Source: Streptomyces griseoviridis
Lineage (GTDB): Bacteria > Actinomycetota > Actinomycetes > Streptomycetales > Streptomycetaceae
Direction: 5' to 3'
DNA: 64,000 bases
Assembly (NCBI GenBank): GCA_014649155.1
Contig: BMSM01000010.1
Coordinates: forward strand, 1-64,000
The position numbers and the translations under genes are program-made. Under the pieces are notes generated by a model. That model saw nothing but the letters and a program-made list of their open reading frames with translations. It had not been told where the DNA came from and did no database searches. This document shows positions 33,827-43,045 of this stretch, in pieces. Each line of letters opens with the position of its first letter. The stretch's first letter is position 1.

Positions 33827-34619
33827 CCCTGCTCGACGTCTCCGGACTGACCGTCCGCGCCGCCGGCGGCCGGGCCCTCGTCACCGATCTGTCCTTCACG
33901 GTCGACAGCGGCGAACGCCTCGGCCTGATCGGCGAGTCCGGCTCCGGCAAGTCCCTCACCACCCTCGCGGTGCTGGGCCTGCTGCCCGAGGGCATGACGG
34001 TCACCGGCAGCGCCGTCCTGGCCGGCACCCAGGTCGTCGGCGCCCCGGAGAAGCGGCTGACCGCGCTGCGCGGCCGGGACGCCGCCGTCGTCTTCCAGGA
34101 GCCGCTGACCGCCCTCGACCCGCTGATGCGGGTGGGCCGGCAGATCGCCGGCCCGCTGGCCCGCCGCACCGGACTGAAGGGCCGGGCGCTGCGCGACGCC
34201 ACGTACGAGGCGCTCGACCGGGTCCGGCTGCCCGAACCCGGGCGCGTCGCCCGCGCCTTCCCGCACGAGATCTCCGGTGGCCAGCGCCAGCGCGTCGCCC
34301 TCGCCGCCGCCTTGGCCTGCGAACCGGCACTGCTCATCGCCGACGAGCCCACCACCGCCCTCGACGTGTCCGTACAGGCCGAGATGCTCGACCTGATCGA
34401 CACCCTGGTCCGCGAACGCGAGATGGCTGTGCTGTTCGTCAGCCACGACCTCGCCGTCGTCGCCAAGGTCACCGACCGGGTCCTGGTCATGAAGGACGGC
34501 CGGGCCGTCGAGGAGGGCGCGGTACGGGACATCGTGGGCGCCCCCCGCGAGGCGTACACCCGCGACCTGGTCGCCAGCGCCCGCGCGCTGGAGTCCGCCC
34601 TGGACCTGAGGAGCGCGCC

Positions 34620-34623
<4 letters not shown>
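33823..34623 (+). CDS. oligopeptide-type ABC transporter ATP-binding protein (DppD-like)
   Basis: 266 residues from the ATG at 33823. Walker A GESGSGKS (about residue 37), Q-loop VFQEPLTALDP, signature SGGQRQRV, Walker B LLIADEPTTALD and H-loop VSHDL are all intact. The first of two nucleotide-binding subunits powering the importer. Its stop overlaps the next GTG. Confidence 0.93.
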
Positions 34624-35381
<758 letters not shown>

Positions 35382-35418
35382 CCGGGCGGGGCGCGGCACC
35401 GCCCCGCGCCCCGCCCGG
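35382..35418. terminator. bidirectional terminator between convergent operons
   Basis: A perfect 15-bp GC stem (35382-35396 with 35404-35418) around a 7-nt loop fills the 38-bp space between the stop of the importer operon (+) and the stop of the monooxygenase operon (-). Confidence 0.85.
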
Positions 35419-35419
35419 G

Positions 35420-36505
35420 TCAGACCCGCGCGGGCTCCCGCCCGGTGTCGGGCGCCACCGGCTCCCACGGGAACGGCGGGTCGGGGATCTCCGCGCGCAG
35501 CACCGGGGCCACCGCGGACTGGAACAGTTCCAGGGAGCGCCGGTGCGCACGGTCGTCCAGGCCGCCCGCGTCCGCGTGCAGGTGCAGCACGGTGTGCCCG
35601 AGCCGCTCGTGGTACCGGTGGACCTTCTCGATCACCTGCTGCGGGCTGCCGACCAGCGCGGAGCTGCGCTCCACGTAGTCCTCCAGGGTCTCGAAGACCA
35701 CCGGCAGCCCCGTCTCCCGCTGGAAGGCGAGGTTGCTCTCGAAGACGGGCCGGTAGGCCGCGAGGGCCTCCTGCGAGGTGCGGGCCACGTACACGCCGGC
35801 CGTGCCCGCGCCGACCGCGACGGCCGCCGGGTCGTGCCCGTGGTGCGCCCAGCGCTCGCGGTAGTACCGGACCAGGTCGGCGTACGGCTCCACCGGGTGG
35901 GTCACGTTCGCCGAGAACAGCGGGTCCCCGTACCGGGCGGCGAGGTCCACGGACTCCCGGCTGGTGGCGCTGCCGTGCCAGACCCGCACCGGCCGCTGGA
36001 ACGGCCGCGGCCACACCTCGGCGTCCGTGAGCGGCGGACGGAACCGGGTCGCTGCGGTCACCCGGCCGTGCCGCCACAGCCGCCGGAAGACCTCGTAGCT
36101 CTCGGCGTTGCGGTCCCACTGGTCCTCGGGTGTGACGGCGAACAGGTCGCGCTGGGCGCTGCCGTTGCCCTTGCCGATGATCAGTTCGAGACGGCCCCCG
36201 GAGAGGTGGTCGAGGGTGGCGTAGTCCTCGTAGGCGCGGACCGGGTCCAGCAGGCTCAGCGTGGTCACCGCCGTGAACAGCCGGATGCGGCGGGTCAGCG
36301 CGGCGATGTGGCCGAGCACCACGGGCGGGGAGGAGGAGAGGAACGGCCGCTCGTGCCGCTCCCCGACGCCGAAGCCGTCGAAGCCCAGCTCCTCGGCGAG
36401 CAGCGCGTTGTCGAGCACCTCGCGGAAGCGGTCCCGGGTCGGCTTCAGCACGCCCGTGACGCGGTCGGGGCGGTGCACGATCAGGGTGATCGCCAGGAAC
36501 CTCAC
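35420..36505 (-). CDS. LLM class flavin-dependent oxidoreductase
   Basis: 361 residues from a GTG at 36505 that overlaps the upstream stop. A bacterial-luciferase-like TIM barrel: GFGVGERHERPFLSSSPPV, DHLSGGRLELIIGKG and a C-terminal segment VGSPQQVIEKVHRYHERLGH. Enzymes of this class use FMNH2 supplied by a reductase to oxygenate substrates such as sulfonates or thioethers. It is the last of three consecutive LLM genes. No flavin reductase gene lies in the operon. Confidence 0.9.
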   Translation of the reverse strand: MRFLAITLIVHRPDRVTGVLKPTRDRFREVLDNALLAEELGFDGFGVGERHERPFLSSSPPVVLGHIAALTRRIRLFTAVTTLSLLDPVRAYEDYATLDHLSGGRLELIIGKGNGSAQRDLFAVTPEDQWDRNAESYEVFRRLWRHGRVTAATRFRPPLTDAEVWPRPFQRPVRVWHGSATSRESVDLAARYGDPLFSANVTHPVEPYADLVRYYRERWAHHGHDPAAVAVGAGTAGVYVARTSQEALAAYRPVFESNLAFQRETGLPVVFETLEDYVERSSALVGSPQQVIEKVHRYHERLGHTVLHLHADAGGLDDRAHRRSLELFQSAVAPVLRAEIPDPPFPWEPVAPDTGREPARV

Positions 36506-37875
36506 GACGCCGCCCGCTTCCCGCGCGCCCCGTCGGGGTGGTCCAGCCCCAGATGGTCGCGGAGCGTGCTGCCCTCGTAGTCGGCCCGGAACACGCCCCG
36601 TTCCTGGAGGAGCGGGACGACCCGGTCGGCGAACTCGTCCAGTCCGCCCGGGGTGAGGTGCGGGACGAGGATGAACCCGTCGGCGGCGTCCGCCTGGACG
36701 TAGGCGTCGATGGTCCGGGCGACGGTGTCGGGGGAGCCGACGAAGTTCTGCCGGTTGCCGGTGTGGATGACCAGGTCGCGGATGGACCAGCCGTTGGCCG
36801 CGGCCAGTTCCCGCCACTCGCGGGCGGTGGCGAGCGGATCGCGGTACATGCGGACCTGCGCCCGGCCGCGGGCCACGGTGTGCTCGCCGGGCAGCGGGTC
36901 GACCTCCGGGAGCGGCCCGTCGGGGTCGTAGCCGGACAGGTCCCGGTTCCACACCCACTCCAGCTGCCGGAGCGCGGTCGCGCCGCTCACCTGCTGCCGG
37001 CGCACCTCGCGGGCGATCTCCTCGGCCTCGGCGTCGGTGTCGCCGAGGACGAAGGTGGCGGCGGGCAGGATGAGGAGCTGGTCCGGCCGGCGGCCGTACC
37101 GGGCGAGGCGGGACTTGACGTCGGTGTAGAAGGCCCGGCCGGTGTCGAGGGCGGCGTACCGGCTGAAGATGGCGTCGGCGCTCGACGCGGCGAACTCGCG
37201 GCCCTCGTCGGAGTCACCGGCCTGGAAGACCACCGGGCGGCCCTGCGGGCTGCGCGGGACGTTGAACCGGCCGTGGATGTCGAACTGGTGCCCCTCGTGG
37301 ACGAACGCCCCGGCCTTCGCGTCGCGGAGGAAGACCCCGGTCTCGCGGTCGGCGACGATCTCGTCCCCCTGCCAGGAGTCGAACAGCTCGTGCGCGGTGG
37401 TGAGGAACTCCTTCGCGCGGGAGTAGCGCTCCTCCCGCGGCAGGAAGCCGCCGCGGCGGAAGTTCTCCCCGGTGAAGGCGTCCCAGGACGTGACGACGTT
37501 CCACGCCGCCCGCCCGTCGGAGAGGTGGTCGAGGCTGGCGAACTGGCGGGCCACCTCGTACGGCTCGTTGAAGGTGGAGTTGATGGTGCCGGTCAGGCCG
37601 AGCCGGTCGGTGACGGCGGCGAGCGCGGCCAGCACGGTGAAGGTGTCCGGGCGGCCCACGACGTCCAGGTCGTATATCTTGCCGCCCTGTTCACGCAGCC
37701 GGAGTCCCTCGGCGAGGAAGAGGAAGTCGAACTTGGCGCGCTCGGCGGTGCGGGCGAAGTGCGCGAAGGAGCTGAACTCGATGTGGCTGCCGGCCCTCGG
37801 GTCGCTCCACACCGTGGTGTTGTTGACGCCGGGGAAGTGGGCGGCCAGGTGGATCAGCTTGACGGGCTTGCTCAT
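36502..37875 (-). CDS. NtaA/DmoA family FMN-dependent monooxygenase
   Basis: 457 residues. Characteristic features of the NtaA/SnaA/DszA/SoxA branch: start KLIHLAAHFPGVNNTTVW, FDFLFLAEGLRLRE, ATFVLGDTDAEAEEIA and the C-terminal GGLDEFADRVVPLLQERG. The branch includes nitrilotriacetate, dimethylsulfide and dibenzothiophene-sulfone monooxygenases. Overlap with the downstream LLM gene and a 21-bp gap to the upstream one show a tight operon. The Cys-type leader peptide upstream points to a sulfur-source substrate. Confidence 0.92.
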   Translation of the reverse strand: MSKPVKLIHLAAHFPGVNNTTVWSDPRAGSHIEFSSFAHFARTAERAKFDFLFLAEGLRLREQGGKIYDLDVVGRPDTFTVLAALAAVTDRLGLTGTINSTFNEPYEVARQFASLDHLSDGRAAWNVVTSWDAFTGENFRRGGFLPREERYSRAKEFLTTAHELFDSWQGDEIVADRETGVFLRDAKAGAFVHEGHQFDIHGRFNVPRSPQGRPVVFQAGDSDEGREFAASSADAIFSRYAALDTGRAFYTDVKSRLARYGRRPDQLLILPAATFVLGDTDAEAEEIAREVRRQQVSGATALRQLEWVWNRDLSGYDPDGPLPEVDPLPGEHTVARGRAQVRMYRDPLATAREWRELAAANGWSIRDLVIHTGNRQNFVGSPDTVARTIDAYVQADAADGFILVPHLTPGGLDEFADRVVPLLQERGVFRADYEGSTLRDHLGLDHPDGARGKRAAS

Positions 37876-37896
37876 GGTCGGACGGGTCTCCTTCGC

Positions 37897-39099
37897 TCAG
37901 GCCGCGGCGTAGCGGTTGCCGGGGCGGGGCAGTCCGAGCAGGCCGCGCAGGGTGCCGGACTCGTAGGCGCGGCGGAACGCGCCGCGGCGCTGCAGTTCGG
38001 GGACGAGCCCCCGGGTGATCGCCGGCAGGTCGTGGCCGGCCACGCCGGGCCGCAGCCGGAACCCGGACAGCCCCGCCGCCCGGAACTCCAGCAGCAGGTC
38101 GGCGAGTCGGGTGGGTGAGCCGGTGAAGACCAGGGCGTCACTGGTGAACCGTTCCCCGGCGAGGGCGTCCAGCCGGTCCCGGCGGGCGGCGGCGGCGGCC
38201 GGGTCGTCGTCGAGGAAGACCACCAGGTCGGCGAAGACGCGCAGCGGCTCGCCGGCCCGTCCGGCGGCGGCCTGCTCGGCGCGGATCTCGGCGACGATCG
38301 CGCGGGCCTGACCGGTGTCGTGCGGGGTGGTGAAGCCGACGTCGGCGGAGCGGGCCACCAGCCGGTAGGGCACGGTGTCGTGCGCGAGGGCGGTGACCAG
38401 GGGCTGGCCCTGCGGCGGACGGGGCGTGATCGAGGGGCCCTTGACACGGAAGTGCCGGCCCTCGAAGTCGATGTAGTGCAGCTTGTCCCGGTCGATGAAC
38501 CGGCCGGTGGCCGCGTCCCGGATCTCGGCGTCGTCCTCCCAGCTGTCCCAGAGCCGGCGCACCACCTCGACGTAGTCGGCGGCCTCGTCGAACAGCTCGG
38601 TCACCACGTCCCACGCCGCCGGGTCGTCGTAGGCGGCGATGCGGGGGACGGTGCGCCGGCCGAAGTGCGCCGCCTCGTTCGGCCGGGCCGTGATCTGCAC
38701 CCGCAGTCCCGCGCGGCCCCCGCTGACATAGTCCAGGGTGGCGATCGCCTTGGACAGGTGGAACGGCTCGGTGTGCGTGGCCACCACGGTCGGCACCAGC
38801 CCGATGTGCCGGCTCAGCGGCGCCACCCGGGCGGCGATCAGCACCGCGTCGAGCCGGCCGCGGACCTGGTCGGTGCGCTCGTCCGGGTCGAGGAAGTGCG
38901 AGGACTGGGGGCCCAGGCCGTCCTCGATGGTGACGAAGTCCAGCAGGCCGCGTTCGGCCTCGGCGACCAGCCCCGCCCAGTACCCGGCGCTGAACAGCGC
39001 CCGGGGCTCGGAGACGGGGTCGCGCCAGGACGCGGGATGCCAGCCGGTGCCGTCCAGCGCGACGGCGAGACGCAGGGGAGGAGGGGAAGTCGGGGACAC
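37897..39099 (-). CDS. LLM class flavin-dependent oxidoreductase
   Basis: 400 residues from a GTG at 39099 (VSPTSPPPLRLAVALDG) with GGAAGG about 12 bp upstream. NtaA/SnaA-like features: DFVTIEDGLGPQ, TLDYVSGGRAGLRVQITA and the shared C-terminal DLPAITRGLVPELQRRGAFR. It is the first structural gene of the three-gene operon. A 28-codon leader ORF lies 168 bp upstream on the same strand. Confidence 0.9.
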   Translation of the reverse strand: MSPTSPPPLRLAVALDGTGWHPASWRDPVSEPRALFSAGYWAGLVAEAERGLLDFVTIEDGLGPQSSHFLDPDERTDQVRGRLDAVLIAARVAPLSRHIGLVPTVVATHTEPFHLSKAIATLDYVSGGRAGLRVQITARPNEAAHFGRRTVPRIAAYDDPAAWDVVTELFDEAADYVEVVRRLWDSWEDDAEIRDAATGRFIDRDKLHYIDFEGRHFRVKGPSITPRPPQGQPLVTALAHDTVPYRLVARSADVGFTTPHDTGQARAIVAEIRAEQAAAGRAGEPLRVFADLVVFLDDDPAAAAARRDRLDALAGERFTSDALVFTGSPTRLADLLLEFRAAGLSGFRLRPGVAGHDLPAITRGLVPELQRRGAFRRAYESGTLRGLLGLPRPGNRYAAA

Positions 39100-39266
39100 G
39101 AGGCTGCCTTCCTGGAGAGGGGGAAGCGGTCCGGCCGTCCGGGCGGGGGCGTCCGGGCGTACGCGGACGACCGCACCGGCCGACGGCGGGACGGGGAACG
39201 GGACATGGGGGAGCGCGCGGGCACACGAGGCCCTCACGGGCCCGGGTCACGGCTGCGGCGCAGGCG

Positions 39267-39353
39267 TCAGGAACGACAGAGCGCGCCGGCCACACGCTGG
39301 AGATCGATGTGCCGGCGGCAGCGCAGGCGCACGGTACGGACCGCGTGGGTCAC
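39267..39353 (-). CDS. cysteine-type leader peptide of the monooxygenase operon
   Basis: 28 residues from a GTG at 39353 preceded by GAGGG. The C-terminal part RRHIDLQRVAGALCRS is the recognisable core of short actinobacterial leader peptides (RRHIDLxRVxxxxCR) found upstream of sulfur-metabolism genes. The Cys codon two codons before the end is the presumed sensing codon for cysteinyl-tRNA-dependent attenuation. The 167 bp between its stop and the first LLM gene would hold the regulatory hairpins. Sequence match is direct; the mechanism is inferred from the family. Confidence 0.8.
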   Translation of the reverse strand: MTHAVRTVRLRCRRHIDLQRVAGALCRS

Positions 39354-39539
39354 GTCCCTCACCTCCGTCGTCGCGGGGCGCACGACGGCGCCGCTCACCC
39401 CCAGCATCGCCCACAACGCCCCGGTCGCGCCAGGTCTTCCCACTCCTCGGACCGTACGGCTACGGATGCCAGGGCCGCCGTCCGCCGCAGTGACCCGCGC
39501 GTACCCCCTGTACGCGTCGCGTTCGCCCGTTGTACGGCT

Positions 39540-40783
39540 CCTCCCTGTGAGATGCCGGAGGCGGTGGCGGCGCCGGGGCGCGACGCCATCGGCGTCCTCG
39601 CCGGGCGCGTCGGCGAGGACGGCGCGCGCCCATCGGATCGTCCTCGGCTTCCACCACCCGCTCGACGTCAGCGGCGGCCGGATGACCGCCCAGGCCACCG
39701 TCGCGCACTTGTGGGCGGACCTGGGGCCTGTCGTTCGGATCACGCCGCGGACGCGGGGCCGCGGGGCCTGGCACGCGCACCTGCCGCGTTGTCGTCACTC
39801 GACTCGCCGACGCTCCGCGTCGACTACCTCCTCCGCCTCGCGTCCGCACGCGCCAGGCCCCGCTCACCGGCGCGAGGAAGGCGCAGCCGATTCCCCGCGA
39901 CCTGATCCGAACGACAGGCCCCAGTGCCTCGCCGAGGCCCGCACCGAGACACGGAACGTGCTGCTCGCGCGGTGCGCGGCGCGGGGGTAGGGCGGCACGC
40001 TCACCGCGTGCGCGGGCGACCCCTGCGCCGGGCCGAGCACGGCGGAGGCCGTAGATCCGTGCACGCGGCGCCCGACGTACGGCTTCTCGCAGGTCGGCGA
40101 GGCCGGTCGGGCGATGGACGTCCCGTCCGACGCGGCGGCGCTGCCCGGCACGGTCTTCCCGGACCTCACCGCCGAGCAGCGCGGACAGATCCTGGAGCCG
40201 GCGGCGACGGACTCCGGCTATCCGTTCGACCTCACCGGCGACGGCGGGCCGAGCCGGCAGCGGATCGACCTGGCCGCCGCGATGGCGGCGGACGTGGAGG
40301 TGACCGCCGACGGGTCGGTCACCGTGACCGGCTTCCCCGACGCAAACGAAGGCGAGCGTCGCCGACGCCACCGCGATCACCGTGGGCGGCGTGCCGGTCG
40401 ACGGGTTCGACCCGGGGGTGTCCACATACGTCGTGGACCGGCCGGCGAACGGGTGGGTCCCGGCCGTGGGCGCCGTGGCCGCCGCGCCCGGCGCGCGGGT
40501 GCGGATCACCAGTGGCGGTGACGTCGTCCCGTCGTCCGCGTCCGGGTCCACCACCCGCACCATCGAGGTGACCTCGGCCAACGGCTCGGTCACCGGCACC
40601 CGCACGGTCGGCTTCCACCGGACGGACCGCGTTCAGCGGCCGTCCTGGAACGCCGGCGGGTACCGCGACCGCGACCCCGGCTCCGCCGGCCGCACCGGGC
40701 CCTGGTCACCGGCCGGGGAGTGGGAGGTGAGCGGGGGACACGCCGTCCGCCGACCGGGCGCGACCGCCCCGCCGCCGGTGTGA
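39540..40783 (+). pseudogene. PAP2-family phosphatase, decayed and interrupted by a MITE
   Basis: The C-terminal part of a secreted PAP2/vanadium-haloperoxidase-like acid phosphatase: RAHRIVLGFHHPLDVSGGRM holds the last catalytic His motif, followed by TAQATVAHLWAD. A 204-bp repeat element then intervenes in frame. CLAEARTETRNVLLARC resumes and meets TAG (39988-39990), TYGFSQVG to FDLTGDGG follows, a frameshift occurs near 40345, and an Ig-like tail with GGVPVDGFDPGVSTYVVD ends at 40783. The N-terminal two thirds with the SGH motif is gone. Confidence 0.7.
39721..39924. mobile_element. 204-bp MITE-like element with 22-bp perfect terminal repeats
   Basis: Positions 39721-39742 (starting CTGGGGCCTGTCGTTCGG) are repeated exactly in inverted orientation at 39903-39924. 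Subterminal GCGGGGCCTGGC-type blocks are also inverted, so most of the element can fold on itself. It has no coding capacity. It splits the PAP2 relic, and 204 bp (68 codons) keeps the reading frame. I see no clear target-site duplication. A full-length relative with transposase is not in the window. Confidence 0.75.
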
Positions 40784-40898
40784 CGAGCGGGCCGTCGCGC
40801 CGGCGGCGGGGCCGCGCGGTCCCCGCCGGAGCGATGAGTTCCGGGCGTCCGCCCGGTCTGCCCTGGTGACCGACCGCCGAGCCACCCGGGAGACCGAC

Positions 40899-41474
40899 AT
40901 GACCGCCACCTACACCTTCGACGTCTTCTCCAGCCTCGACGGCTACGGCGCCGCCGGCGGCGACTGGACCGGCTACTGGGGCAAGCAGGGACCCGAACTG
41001 CTCGACCACCGCCTCGCCCTGTACGACACCGAGCAGCGGATGGTGTTCGGGGCGCACACCTACCGGCTGTTCGCGTCGATGCTGGCCACCGCCGCCGAGG
41101 ACTCCGAACTGCACGATCCGTGGGTCAGCCGGATGCGGCACCTGCCCGCCACCGTGGTGTCGACGACGCTGGAAGATCCCCTCGACTGGCCGGACGCGAC
41201 CGTCGCCGCCGGTGACGCGGTCGACGTCGTCGCCCGGCTGAAGCAGGAGTCCGACGTGCCGTTGCGTTCGCACGGCAGCCTGTCCATGAACCGCGCCCTG
41301 CTCGCCGCCGGCCTGGTCGACCGCCTGCAGATCACCGTCTTCCCCGTCATCACCGGCCGTACCGGCGCCGAGCCGGTCTTCCGGGACGCGGCCGACTTCG
41401 ACCTGGAGCTGACCGGCAGCCGCCTCCTGGACGGCCGCGTCCAGGAGCTGGTCTACCGGCCCGCCCTCCACTGA
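40899..41474 (+). CDS. dihydrofolate reductase family protein (RibD C-terminal-like)
   Basis: 191 residues from the ATG at 40899 (RBS GGGAGA). RibD_C-type reductase: FDVFSSLDGYGA at the N-terminus, MVFGAHTYRLFAS, LRSHGSLSMNRALLAAGLVD (NADPH contact) and FPVITGRTG. These small stand-alone proteins reduce pterin-like or other substrates with NADPH; many act in antibiotic producers with unknown substrates. Its 3' end overlaps the convergent small gene by 22 bp. Confidence 0.88.
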   Translation: MTATYTFDVFSSLDGYGAAGGDWTGYWGKQGPELLDHRLALYDTEQRMVFGAHTYRLFASMLATAAEDSELHDPWVSRMRHLPATVVSTTLEDPLDWPDATVAAGDAVDVVARLKQESDVPLRSHGSLSMNRALLAAGLVDRLQITVFPVITGRTGAEPVFRDAADFDLELTGSRLLDGRVQELVYRPALH

Positions 41475-41767
41475 GGCCCCGTCGCGGGTTCGACGGCACG
41501 GGCCACCCAGGGCCGGGAGCGCCGTACGGTCACCGCCACCGTGTCGCCGACGCGGAAGCGCTCCGCCGCCCCGGGCGCGGCGAAGAACCGCGTGCACCCG
41601 AGACGCGCGGGATCACGGCGCCCGAGGAACCCGCGCACCGCCCGCACGTCCAGCACCAGCCGGGCCTCCCGGTCCGGCGCGATGTCCGGGAACTTCGCGG
41701 GCACCGGCCCGGTCGCCAGCTCCGTGATCGTGCCGACGACCCGGTACTCCCCGGGCAACGGACCCAT
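41453..41767 (-). CDS. small hypothetical protein
   Basis: 104 residues, start MGPLPGEYRVVG, with a very strong ribosome-binding site (GGGAGGGGAGG). The sequence is beta-rich (LVLDVRAVRGFL, VGDTVAVTVRRSRPWVARAV), compatible with an OB-fold-like barrel, but I do not recognise the family. It overlaps the convergent reductase gene by 22 bp and follows the eCIS-cargo-like gene by 20 bp on the same strand, so it may be its partner, for example a chaperone or immunity protein (inference). Confidence 0.6.
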   Translation of the reverse strand: MGPLPGEYRVVGTITELATGPVPAKFPDIAPDREARLVLDVRAVRGFLGRRDPARLGCTRFFAAPGAAERFRVGDTVAVTVRRSRPWVARAVEPATGPQWRAGR

Positions 41768-41787
41768 GGGGGCCTCCCCTCCCTGTG

Positions 41788-42675
41788 TCAGCCGATGGAC
41801 AGCCGGCGCTCCGCGTCGCCCGGCTCCGCCCCGCCGGGCGCGGGCAGCGGCGCCAGTTCGACCAGCCCGCCCTCCGGACGGTACGGCCGGTCACCGGCGG
41901 TGAAGTCGTCGTCCTCGTCGTCCCCGTCGCGCGCGGTCAGCTGGTAGTCGGTGATCTCGTGCCCCTCCGCGGGCACGCCCTTGCGCCGGTTGCGCAGCCG
42001 CATCGCCTGCTGGATCGCGTTGGGATTCTCCAGCAGCGGCAGCCCGAGCCCCGGCGCGTCCCTGCCCGTCGCGGCCTTGTACACCCCCCGGGCGAAGGAC
42101 GTGCAGTTGTACGTCGCGAGGTTGTACTTGGCGTTCATGTGCGCGTCGATGTACTGGTGTGCCTTGGCGAGCTGGTCCCGGTTCAGCAGCACGGACGTCC
42201 GGGTGCTCGCCGCGGCGGGCTGGTCCCTGTTGACGTGCACCGCTCCGTCCACCGTCTCGAAGGGGTTGGCGGCGCTGGGCCGCTTCTGCGGGAAGAAGCC
42301 GTACGTCGTGCAGGCCGTCCGCGCCGGTGTCCGGTCGGTGTAGAGGGCCACCCAGGCGTGACCGAAGTGCCCCGCGACGAAGTCCCGCCCGAGTGAGTTG
42401 TGGTCCTGGCGGACCTGGAGCTGGAGCGTGACCGTCTCGAACGACGTCGCCTCGCTCCGGGCACCGCCGGGCGAGTCGTCCTCCGCGCGCTGCACCGGCA
42501 CCGCGGGTCCCCGGCCGGGACCGGCGGCGCTGCGCCGCGCCGCGACCAGCCGGGAGACCGCGGCGTTCCCCGCGCTGCGCTGGAGAGCGGCCAGCGGCGC
42601 CACGGGGACGCTCTTCGCGGCGGTGCGGGCGGCGGGACCGCCCGTCCGGGGACGGGTTACCTGGTGCAGCTGCAT
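41788..42675 (-). CDS. eCIS-cargo-like protein with permuted NlpC/P60 (LRAT-like) domain
   Basis: 295 residues from the ATG at 42675. Residues 28-44 contain LAALQRSAGNAAVSRLV, closely like the N-terminal signature of actinobacterial extracellular contractile injection system (eCIS) core/cargo proteins (DUF4157-type). The C-terminal domain has the order His first (GHFGHAWVALYTD, His106), then Asn-Cys (YNCTSFARGVYKAATG, Cys191), as in circularly permuted papain-fold NlpC/P60/LRAT hydrolases or acyltransferases. No secretion signal is visible, consistent with loading into an injection device. No eCIS structural gene lies in the window. Catalysis and delivery are inferred. Confidence 0.7.
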   Translation of the reverse strand: MQLHQVTRPRTGGPAARTAAKSVPVAPLAALQRSAGNAAVSRLVAARRSAAGPGRGPAVPVQRAEDDSPGGARSEATSFETVTLQLQVRQDHNSLGRDFVAGHFGHAWVALYTDRTPARTACTTYGFFPQKRPSAANPFETVDGAVHVNRDQPAAASTRTSVLLNRDQLAKAHQYIDAHMNAKYNLATYNCTSFARGVYKAATGRDAPGLGLPLLENPNAIQQAMRLRNRRKGVPAEGHEITDYQLTARDGDDEDDDFTAGDRPYRPEGGLVELAPLPAPGGAEPGDAERRLSIG

Positions 42676-43045
42676 GGGGACGGCGCTTCCCGGCGTGAGG
42701 ACGTGCGGAGGTGGTGCGGAGTCCCGCGGAGGGGTGCGGGTTCCCGTCCCGTCATCCTCGGCGCGCCCCGCACCGCACACCAGGTCCGTCCGTACCGGGC
42801 GCGGGCAGCGCCGCCGCCCGGACGTACGGCCGTCCGTGCAGCGGGTGCCGCCACCACCCCGTCGGCGTCCCGCCCGGCGAGCGAGTACGAGGGCCGCCGC
42901 GAGCCCTGCCGGGGGCGCGGACACGTCCGCCGCCGGCGCGCCCTGCCGCGCACCCTGGCCGCCCGCCGGGTCCACCGGGGCGCCGGACCGGATGTGATTG
43001 ACTGACCCGTATGGCCTCGTTCTCCCCGCACCCGCCCGTTCGGCC
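42676..43045. other. divergent intergenic region, 370 bp
   Basis: Separates the eCIS-cargo-like gene (-) from the tandem TetR regulator (+). It is uniformly GC-rich. I see no convincing gene, tRNA or strong palindrome. In-frame extension of either flanking gene gives only Pro/Arg-rich sequence. A TTG at 42998 is an alternative start for the TetR gene. Confidence 0.5.

Noticed and set aside
38320..39990. 556-codon plus-strand ORF
   Set aside because: Most of it is antisense to an LLM monooxygenase gene; only its end coincides with the PAP2 relic and the MITE-like element.
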